DNA of 10,216 nt from JAUIHN01 sp964556075. Lineage in GTDB: Bacteria; Patescibacteriota; Saccharimonadia; Saccharimonadales; Saccharimonadaceae. Made by a program: the position numbers and the translations under genes. The stretch covers positions 1 to 10,216 of the forward strand of contig CAZKUV010000026.1 of NCBI GenBank assembly GCA_964556075.1. Direction: 5' to 3'. The notes beneath the pieces were generated by a model. That model made no database searches and had not been told where the DNA came from. It saw only the letters and a list, made by a program, of their open reading frames with translations. Shown here one piece after another: positions 6,060-10,216 of this stretch (positions are counted from its first letter, which is position 1; every line of letters begins with the position of its first letter).

Positions 6060-6854
6060 ATGGATATTGTTCAGGAAGTAATCCTCGGACTCATACAAGG
6101 ACTGACGGAGTTTATCCCGATTAGTAGTTCCGGACATTTGGTGATAGGACAGTACATATTTGACGGTACTTCCGACCATTTGTTACTCGAATGGTTAAAC
6201 ATCGGGACGCTGCTCGCTCTGCTTGTGTATTACCGACGACGTATCATACGAATTTTCGAGGATGTTATCCGACAGAAACGATACCGCTTGGCGCGTAATA
6301 TCGTTGTTACGTCGCTGCCTGCAGGAATCATCGGGTTTCTTGCGGCCGATTTTATTGCGAGTGAGGATTTTTTCAGCAATATCAGCACCGTTCTTATCGC
6401 GCTAGCGGTGGTTGGCCTGACAATGGTGTGCATTGACAATCTCCCGCAGGCATCGGCGGTTGGCGATGGTGAAGAGTTAACCGTTCGGCGTTCGTTTCTA
6501 ATCGGTATGCTGCAAGTGCTCGCGCTAGTGCCAGGAATTTCGAGGTCAGGTTCGACAATTGTTGCCGGTCGACTCATGGGGCTCTCCCCGGAGAAAGCTG
6601 CCGAATACAGCTTTCTGGCGTCAATCCCTATAATGTGCGGGGTAGCGCTGAAGCTCTTTGCAAGTGCCGTTGATCGGGGCTATCTGATGGAACATCTTAC
6701 TCCGCTTCTTATCAGCAACACCGTCGCGTTTTTGTCCGGGCTAATCGCGATCAGATTTCTGATGGGGTATCTTAGCTCCCATTCGCTTGCCGTGTTCGGG
6801 TGGTATCGCATCGCTCTGGCTGCTACCGTAGCTTTGGCGCTTCTGGTACAATAA
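6060..6854 (+). CDS. uppP: Undecaprenyl-diphosphate phosphatase (UppP/BacA family)
   Basis: UppP dephosphorylates undecaprenyl diphosphate to the monophosphate lipid carrier that peptidoglycan and surface-polymer synthesis recycle, acting from the membrane. The 264-residue protein has both family signatures: GLTEFIPISSSGHL (residues 14-27, with E17 and H26) and LVPGISRSGSTIVAGRLMGLSPEKAAEYSFLASIP (from about residue 156, with R162). The segment LEWLNIGTLLALLVYYRRRI replaces the usual VVIQLG.ILAVV helix, a moderate divergence. About seven to eight hydrophobic segments and the length fit the family. It is divergent from the recombinase gene, and its last codons overlap the ndk promoter. The name BacA reflects bacitracin resistance on overexpression in other bacteria; no resistance role is implied here. 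Confidence 0.95.
   Translation: MDIVQEVILGLIQGLTEFIPISSSGHLVIGQYIFDGTSDHLLLEWLNIGTLLALLVYYRRRIIRIFEDVIRQKRYRLARNIVVTSLPAGIIGFLAADFIASEDFFSNISTVLIALAVVGLTMVCIDNLPQASAVGDGEELTVRRSFLIGMLQVLALVPGISRSGSTIVAGRLMGLSPEKAAEYSFLASIPIMCGVALKLFASAVDRGYLMEHLTPLLISNTVAFLSGLIAIRFLMGYLSSHSLAVFGWYRIALAATVALALLVQ
6844..6852 (+). promoter_or_regulatory. Extended -10 promoter of ndk
   Basis: TGG-TACAAT (TGn 6844-6846, hexamer 6847-6852) overlaps the uppP stop codon. A start near 6859 would give a leader of about 24 nt carrying the AGGAG ribosome-binding site at 6869-6873. Confidence 0.5.
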
Positions 6855-6882
6855 GGAAAGCAAAAAACAGGAGAAATAACGT

Positions 6883-7392
6883 ATGGCTAAAATGGAAGTT
6901 GAGCGAACGCTCGTACTGTTCAAGCCGGATGCCGTTCAGCGCGGTATTATCGGTGAAATTCTAACGCGTTTTGAGCGAGTTGGACTTAAAATCGTTGGCA
7001 CTAAGATGATTTTCCCTGATAGGGATCATTACTATCGTCACTACGAAGACATCGGCCAAATGGTAACGCGACGCGGCCAACAAGCGTTCGATGTCACCCT
7101 TGAGATGATGCAGCTTGGTCCAGTAGTCGCTATGGTGCTCGAGGGCGTCGAGGCGGTTTCACTAGTGCGCAAGATGGTCGGTGGAACCGAGCCAAAGTCT
7201 GCTGCCCCTGGAACGATCCGTGGGGACTTTAGCCATATGAGTTTTGAGTATGCCGATGGCAAGAAGAAAGGTATCCCTAATCTTATTCACGCTTCGGGCG
7301 ATCCTGAAGAAGCGGAAAAAGAAATCGGTATTTGGTTTAGCGCGGACGAAATTTATAGTTACGAAATCGCTCACGAACGATTCGTGCGCTAG
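6883..7392 (+). CDS. ndk: Nucleoside diphosphate kinase
   Basis: The enzyme moves the gamma-phosphate of NTPs (usually ATP) onto NDPs through a phosphohistidine, balancing NTP and dNTP pools. The N-terminus ERTLVLFKPDAVQRGIIGEI carries K14 of the KPDAV motif. GGTEPKSAAPGTIRGDF is the conserved nucleotide-site region (R113), and NLIHASGDPEEAEKEI is the active-site signature (N133, phosphorylated H136). Compared with the classical 143-residue E. coli enzyme it is 169 residues long. The extra sequence is about six residues around DIGQMVTRRGQQ and about eleven around MSFEYADGKKKGIP, just before the active site. AGGAG at 6869-6873 stands 9 nt before ATG 6883. It follows uppP but appears to have its own promoter. 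In reduced Patescibacteria, which often lack full nucleotide synthesis, Ndk would process scavenged nucleotides; that last point is inference. Confidence 0.97.
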   Translation: MAKMEVERTLVLFKPDAVQRGIIGEILTRFERVGLKIVGTKMIFPDRDHYYRHYEDIGQMVTRRGQQAFDVTLEMMQLGPVVAMVLEGVEAVSLVRKMVGGTEPKSAAPGTIRGDFSHMSFEYADGKKKGIPNLIHASGDPEEAEKEIGIWFSADEIYSYEIAHERFVR

Positions 7393-7399
7393 TTCAGTG

Positions 7400-7405
7400 T
7401 ATAAT
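7400..7405 (+). promoter_or_regulatory. -10 element of the tRNA-Arg transcript
   Basis: A consensus TATAAT lies eight bases after the ndk stop. A start near 7412 would place the hairpin at 7416-7457 at the 5' end of the tRNA precursor. No clear -35 is visible. Confidence 0.5.
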
Positions 7406-7415
7406 TGATATACGT

Positions 7416-7457
7416 TTTCTCTTGGTGGCCGGCATTCCAATGCCGGCTCCGGAGAAA
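7416..7457 (+). repeat. Strong hairpin in the leader of tRNA-Arg
   Basis: The core GCCGGCAT (7428-7435) pairs perfectly with ATGCCGGC (7440-7447) around a TCCA loop. After a small internal loop, GG pairs with CC, and then TTTCTC (7416-7421) pairs with GAGAAA (7452-7457). No T-run follows on either strand, so it is not a standard terminator. It may be a processing or stability element of the tRNA precursor, or a small RNA. Confidence 0.7.
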
Positions 7458-7496
7458 GTAGAGGTTCTAACAGTAAGCGCAGTGAATCGAGTATAC

Positions 7497-7573
7497 GCCC
7501 CGGTAGCTCAATTGGATAGAGCAGTTCCGTCCTAAGGAAAAGGTTGCAGGTTCGACTCCTGCCCGGGGTACCA
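7497..7573 (+). tRNA. tRNA-Arg(CCU), with encoded CCA
   Basis: The cloverleaf is complete: acceptor GCCCCGG/CCGGGGT (first pair G-U), D stem GCTC/GAGC, anticodon arm 7524-7540 with loop GTCCTAA, T arm GCAGG-TTCGACT-CCTGC, discriminator A, and CCA at 7571-7573. The anticodon CCU reads the rare arginine codon AGG. Odd points are a G27-A43 mismatch at the bottom of the anticodon stem and a G at position 32, where a pyrimidine is usual. Confidence 0.95.
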
Positions 7574-7603
7574 CGTTAACTGTTTTTGAATCCTTTGCCA
7601 GTA

Positions 7604-7685
7604 GGGTATCTCGGATTTTGTTGTTATGTAATGAACGTACCGACAAGTACCTATCCTAAGATAGGCACTTGTCTTTGCGATACCC
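7604..7685 (+). repeat. Nested inverted repeats downstream of tRNA-Arg
   Basis: GGGTATC (7604-7610) and GATACCC (7679-7685) form an outer 7-bp stem enclosing the terminator-like hairpin at 7642-7673. The two layers could fold as one structured RNA of about 80 nt. No known RNA family is recognised. Confidence 0.45.
7642..7676 (+). terminator. Hairpin, probable terminator of tRNA-Arg
   Basis: GACAAGT (7642-7648) pairs with ACTTGTC (7667-7673) and CCTATC (7650-7655) with GATAGG (7660-7665). One A-C mismatch lies between them and the loop is CTAA. Only TTT follows, so termination is plausible but not textbook. Confidence 0.6.
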
Positions 7686-7820
7686 AGTAATTCACAGCGC
7701 TGACCGTTATTTAGCTCACTAGCTGTCGTTCAGAGGGAATTGGCGTAGAGAACGTCGATGTGAATATGTGGGGGGGGTGAGGAGCAGTGTTTTCTGACGA
7801 GCAGGACAGCGCTAGCGGGG
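7686..7820. other. Intergenic stretch with an 8-G run, no gene seen
   Basis: Part of the 262-bp gap between tRNA-Arg and the PH-domain gene. No convincing reading frame or RNA gene is visible. It contains a run of eight G at 7770-7777, about 46 bases upstream of the next -10 element, set in a purine-rich patch. Confidence 0.5.
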
Positions 7821-7829
7821 TGCTATACT
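7821..7829 (+). promoter_or_regulatory. Extended -10 promoter of the PH-domain/foldase/sod operon (predicted leaderless)
   Basis: TGC-TATACT (TGn 7821-7823, hexamer 7824-7829) ends 6 nt before ATG 7836. The start codon would lie at or within a base or two of the transcript's 5' end. No Shine-Dalgarno sequence is present. Confidence 0.65.
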
Positions 7830-7835
7830 GTAATC

Positions 7836-8369
7836 ATGAGCAGAAATGAAGGACGTAGTGTCCAGTTCAACGGTCAACGTGAAGGCGAAGAGGTATTATT
7901 CGTATTTCGGCGTCATATTATAGCGATGAGGAAGGGCTTTTACATGTTACTTGTACCCTTTGCGCTTTCGTCGATTCCACCGCTTATATGGCAGGATAAT
8001 CTGAAACTGTTTCTTCTACCAATCGGGGGACTCATTCTTGGGTTGATTCTGTTTAGCTACCATTTCTTGATGTGGCGATTTACCTATTACATCGTGACCA
8101 ACCAGCGTATCAGACAGGTGACTCAGACTGGTTTCTTTGGAACGGATGTCGTGGAGCTCAGCCTGTCAAAGATACAGAACATCAGCTATAATATACCCGG
8201 ATTCTTCGGTGAAGTATTTCACTTCGGAACCTTGGTTATCCAAACGATTGTGGGTGACCTGGTGATTCGGAATGTGGAGCATCCTGAAAAGACATATAAC
8301 ATGCTGCAAGACGCAGTAGCTGATGCGATAGATTGGGGTGGACAGGAACAGCATGAAGAAATTGCTTAA
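7836..8369 (+). CDS. Membrane protein with bacterial PH domain (DUF304/YdbS-like)
   Basis: The 177-residue protein has a short polar N-terminus, two hydrophobic segments at about residues 34-51 and 57-77 forming a helical hairpin, and then the motif WRFTYYIVTNQRIRQVTQTGFFGTDVVELSLSKIQNISYN. This matches the bacterial PH domain (bPH2, formerly DUF304), where the yyvTn.Ri....G.f......i.l..I.ni pattern is typical. The family is widespread and its molecular role is generally unknown; a membrane-associated binding or scaffolding role is only a guess. The absence of an in-frame start upstream and the adjacent -10 make ATG 7836 firm. It overlaps the next gene's start by 17 bases and heads an operon with the foldase and superoxide dismutase genes, suggesting co-expression with envelope or stress functions. 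Confidence 0.85.
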   Translation: MSRNEGRSVQFNGQREGEEVLFVFRRHIIAMRKGFYMLLVPFALSSIPPLIWQDNLKLFLLPIGGLILGLILFSYHFLMWRFTYYIVTNQRIRQVTQTGFFGTDVVELSLSKIQNISYNIPGFFGEVFHFGTLVIQTIVGDLVIRNVEHPEKTYNMLQDAVADAIDWGGQEQHEEIA

Positions 8370-9405
8370 AAAACGCCGCTCGAAAGAGCAAAACCCGCCG
8401 TCTCGTATTACCAACGAGACCGTGGCGGAACATCGTGAACGAATTCTCGCCGGTGGGCGTCGCTTCAAATATCCGATGCAGTACGCCCGGCACCGTTTAG
8501 TTATTGTAACGGTTGGCCTGACATTTGCTACTTTGATTCTCATCCTGCTCTTTGGATGGTGGCAACTATATATTGTCCAGAGCAGCAATAAGCTGCTATA
8601 CCGGGTTACCCAGGTGGTTCCAGCACCAGTGGCATCGGTAGATGGGCAACCGGTTCGTTATAGCGACTACTTGATGTATTTCAATAGCTCGATGCATTAC
8701 TTGCAGAGAAACGAGCAACTCAACGTTACTGACGAACGCGGTAAGCGAGAGGTGGCATTCCAGAAGCGACAAAACCTTGATATCGCTATCAGAAACGCTT
8801 ACGCTGAAAAACTGGCCAACGAGATGGGTATCGTCATCGAAGACGAGGAGCTCGAGCGGGTCAATAAGGAACGGCTTACGATGGCGAACGGACCGATTTC
8901 TCAGGAGACATACAACGCCTCGACGATGAGCCTCCTCGGGTGGACGCCGCAAGAGGAGCAACGATCGACCAAGAATCAGTTACTCAAAAACAAGGTGGCT
9001 TACGCTATCGATAAAGACGCGGAAGATAAGGTAAAGCGTGCCGCCGAACTCTTAATTGAGACGGACAATGACTTTAAGAAGGTAGCCGAAACTCTCGGAG
9101 AGGGTGTGATAGCGGATATTTCCGGAATGGTGCCGTTAGTAAATAACGATGGTGGTTTGACGAAGGCGGCATTAGAACTGGACAAAGGACAGGTATCCGC
9201 TGTTATTAGAAGCACTACCGGTGACGGATATTATTTCGTGAAACTGATTGAAAAGACGGACAATCAGCTTAATTACGAGTACTTGCAGGTTCCTCTGACC
9301 GAATTCGATCGGAGGCTTGAGATGTTGAGGAAAGAGGGAAAAATTAAGGAGTATATCAAGGTTCCTGTTATTAATGATCCGAATATGGAGGAGGAAAGGA
9401 GGTGA
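8353..9405 (+). CDS. Membrane-anchored SurA/PrsA-like foldase with degenerate PpiC (parvulin) domain
   Basis: The 350-residue protein has a very basic cytoplasmic N-terminus (MKKLLKKRRSKEQ), one transmembrane helix at about residues 47-70 with no lipobox, and an extracellular remainder. Residues 90-215 look like a SurA-N chaperone domain (PVASVDGQPVRYSDYLMYF, then helices with ..A....LANEMGIVIEDEEL). Residues 225-302 resemble PpiC, with NNDGGLTKAALELDKGQVSAVIRSTTGDGYYFVKLIEK aligning to GG.l.....A.f.l..GevS.pv.t..GyhiikV. The usual first strand with SHILV is absent, and the GYHIIK histidine is Tyr, so isomerase activity may be lost. ATG 8353 is preferred over GTG 8338 because AGGA (8344-8347) precedes it by 5 nt. 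The likely role is folding of exported proteins, possibly pilins, in a single-membrane cell. The stop overlaps the sod ribosome-binding site. Confidence 0.8.
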   Translation: MKKLLKKRRSKEQNPPSRITNETVAEHRERILAGGRRFKYPMQYARHRLVIVTVGLTFATLILILLFGWWQLYIVQSSNKLLYRVTQVVPAPVASVDGQPVRYSDYLMYFNSSMHYLQRNEQLNVTDERGKREVAFQKRQNLDIAIRNAYAEKLANEMGIVIEDEELERVNKERLTMANGPISQETYNASTMSLLGWTPQEEQRSTKNQLLKNKVAYAIDKDAEDKVKRAAELLIETDNDFKKVAETLGEGVIADISGMVPLVNNDGGLTKAALELDKGQVSAVIRSTTGDGYYFVKLIEKTDNQLNYEYLQVPLTEFDRRLEMLRKEGKIKEYIKVPVINDPNMEEERR

Positions 9406-9407
9406 TG
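9396..9407 (+). promoter_or_regulatory. Full-length Shine-Dalgarno sequence for sod
   Basis: AAAGGAGGTGAT matches the complement of the bacterial 16S rRNA 3' tail over all twelve bases. It contains the foldase stop codon (9403-9405). The GGAGG core ends 8 nt before ATG 9411, which fixes that start over GTG 9402 and ATG 9405. Confidence 0.85.
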
Positions 9408-9410
9408 AGA

Positions 9411-10004
9411 ATGTTCACATTACCAGAATTGCCATATGGGTACAAAGCACTCGAGCCAGTCATTAGCGGCGAGATTATGGAGCTGCACCATAGCAAGCAC
9501 CATCAGACATATGTCGATAAATTGAACGACGCTCTTAAGACGGCGCAAGAGCTTGAGGAAAGGTCGATAGAAGAGCTATTGACCGATCTTAGTAACGTAC
9601 CAGATTCGATACGAACTGCCGTTAGGAACAACGGGGGTGGACACTACAATCATAGTCTGTTCTGGCAGTGGATGTCGCCAGATGGAGGTGGCGAACCGAC
9701 TGGAGCACTTGCGGAGGCTATTAACGGGAAATACGGCAGTTTCCAAGGTCTAGTTGACGAATTCACAACGAAAGCCACAGGTGTATTTGGAAGTGGCTGG
9801 GTATGGCTGCTACCAGACATGGAAATTATGACAACACCTAATCAGGATAATCCGATTATGGAGGGTAAACCCGTTCCGATTCTCGGTTTAGATGTTTGGG
9901 AGCACGCCTACTATCTAGATTATAAGAACGTTCGCGCGGATTACATCGCAGCATGGTGGAACGTCGTGAACTGGTCGCGTGTCGCGGAGCTATACGGGAA
10001 TTAA
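9411..10004 (+). CDS. sodA: Superoxide dismutase, Fe/Mn family, manganese-type residues
   Basis: The enzyme converts superoxide to hydrogen peroxide and oxygen. At 197 residues the protein is full-length. Metal ligands are H26 (MELHHSKHHQTYV), H81 (GGHYNHSLFW), D161 and H165 (LDVWEHAYYLDY). Second-sphere H30 and Y34 are kept. Gly77 in GGGHYNH together with Gln145 in TPNQD is the manganese-type arrangement, since iron enzymes carry the active-site Gln in the first half. A cambialistic enzyme cannot be excluded. There is no signal peptide, so it acts in the cytoplasm. It is the last gene of the PH-domain/foldase/sod unit and has an unusually strong ribosome-binding site, implying high translation. 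An oxygen-exposed host-associated or environmental lifestyle is a reasonable inference. The symbol is given for the Mn-type family, not from a search. Confidence 0.96.
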   Translation: MFTLPELPYGYKALEPVISGEIMELHHSKHHQTYVDKLNDALKTAQELEERSIEELLTDLSNVPDSIRTAVRNNGGGHYNHSLFWQWMSPDGGGEPTGALAEAINGKYGSFQGLVDEFTTKATGVFGSGWVWLLPDMEIMTTPNQDNPIMEGKPVPILGLDVWEHAYYLDYKNVRADYIAAWWNVVNWSRVAELYGN

Positions 10005-10038
10005 TATCGGTCGGCTATAGACTTGCAACTGATCGACT

Positions 10039-10068
10039 CAGTAGGACTACACCCTGCTGGTTTGGTTT
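10039..10068 (+). terminator. Probable terminator of the sod operon
   Basis: CAGTAGG (10039-10045) pairs with CCTGCTG (10053-10059), with one G-U pair and a 7-nt loop. The T-rich tract GTTTGGTTTA follows. The stem is moderate, so confidence is limited. Confidence 0.5.
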
Positions 10069-10098
10069 ATTGTTGAGTGGCTAATCGTGTTTGCGAGG

Positions 10099-10129
10099 AA
10101 AATAATACGCCCACCATGAGAGGTGAGCG
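10099..10129 (-). terminator. Rho-independent terminator of tRNA-Asp
   Basis: Read on the minus strand, CGCTCACC pairs with GGTGGGCG (one T-G pair) around TCTCAT, and TATTATTTT follows. It begins nine bases after the tRNA CCA. On the + strand it might also back up termination after sod. Confidence 0.8.
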
Positions 10130-10137
10130 GACTATTT

Positions 10138-10215
10138 TGGCGCGCCCGACCGGATTCGAACCGGCGATCTCCTCCGTGACAGGGAGGCGTGATAGGCCAG
10201 CTTCACTACGGGCGC
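10138..10215 (-). tRNA. tRNA-Asp(GUC), with encoded CCA
   Basis: Read on the minus strand, acceptor GCGCCCG pairs with CGGGCGC, D stem GTGA with TCAC, and anticodon stem CCTCC with GGAGG around loop CTGTCAC (anticodon GTC). The T arm is GCCGG-TTCGAAT-CCGGT. The discriminator is G, as expected for tRNA-Asp, and CCA is encoded. The 5' end is one base from the window edge, so its promoter is not visible. Confidence 0.96.
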
Positions 10216-10216
10216 A

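Noticed and set aside
7546..7573. Integration site at the tRNA-Arg 3' end, given a tyrosine recombinase nearby
   Set aside because: No repeat of the tRNA 3' end is seen in the window. The recombinase looks like a housekeeping Xer protein and two ordinary genes (uppP, ndk) lie between.
7631..7690. Possible 19-residue peptide (MNVPTSTYPK...) across the hairpin after tRNA-Arg
   Set aside because: It has no ribosome-binding site or leaderless promoter, and the stem-loop explains the sequence constraint better.
7694..7813. Direct repeat ACAGCGCT at 7694-7701 and 7806-7813
   Set aside because: An eight-base repeat 112 bases apart is easily due to chance, and it flanks no element.
1..10216. Alternative genetic code (UGA as Gly), as in some other Patescibacteria
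   Set aside because: pilD, the FimT/GspH-like gene and the foldase gene all end in TGA at sensible positions, and no in-frame TGA interrupts a conserved domain.
1..10216. CRISPR array, insertion sequence, toxin-antitoxin pair or defence cassette
   Set aside because: No regularly spaced repeats, transposase motifs, terminal inverted repeats or nuclease-like small gene pairs were seen on reading both strands.

Overview
The window looks like chromosomal DNA from a Patescibacteria (CPR) bacterium, most likely Candidatus Saccharibacteria (TM7). This is inferred from recalled features of that group and not from a database search. The clues are a compact type IV pilus cluster with prepilins of the G|FTIIE and G|DTIIEV kind, very short intergenic gaps, operon-first genes that appear to be transcribed without leaders, roughly balanced GC content, and a Gram-positive-like surface gene set. 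TGA is used as a stop (pilD, the FimT/GspH-like gene and the foldase gene), so the code is the standard bacterial one and not the UGA-Gly code of Gracilibacteria/Absconditabacteria.

Bases 1-5089 are the distal part of a type IV pilus locus. In order they hold the 3' end of pilC (inner-membrane platform), a major-pilin-like gene with its own leader and a strong terminator, prepilin peptidase pilD, and a tightly overlapping set of four minor (pseudo)pilins. The order of those four, FimT/GspH-like, PilV/GspI-like, PilW/GspJ-like and PilX/GspK-like, matches the HIJK order of type II secretion and type IV pilus systems. PilD would process the prepilins, PilC would support assembly, and the four minor pilins would form the priming tip.

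Bases 5093-6854 hold a Xer-type tyrosine recombinase on the minus strand, convergent with the pilus operon, and a divergent uppP (undecaprenyl-diphosphate phosphatase). Their 46-bp gap holds two back-to-back promoters and an inverted repeat. ndk (nucleoside diphosphate kinase) follows with its own promoter and ribosome-binding site. Bases 7393-7835 hold tRNA-Arg(CCU) between two strong RNA hairpins. Bases 7836-10004 are a three-gene overlapping unit: a membrane PH-domain protein, a membrane-anchored SurA/PrsA-like foldase, and a Mn-type superoxide dismutase. The right edge holds tRNA-Asp(GUC) on the minus strand with its own terminator.

The most interesting system-level observation is transcriptional. 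Five operon-first genes (pilD, the FimT/GspH-like gene, xer, uppP and the PH-domain gene) each have a -10 hexamer ending 6-8 nt before the start codon and no Shine-Dalgarno sequence, which predicts leaderless mRNAs. Genes inside operons, together with the major pilin, ndk and sod, have clear ribosome-binding sites. No CRISPR array, insertion sequence or defence cassette is visible.
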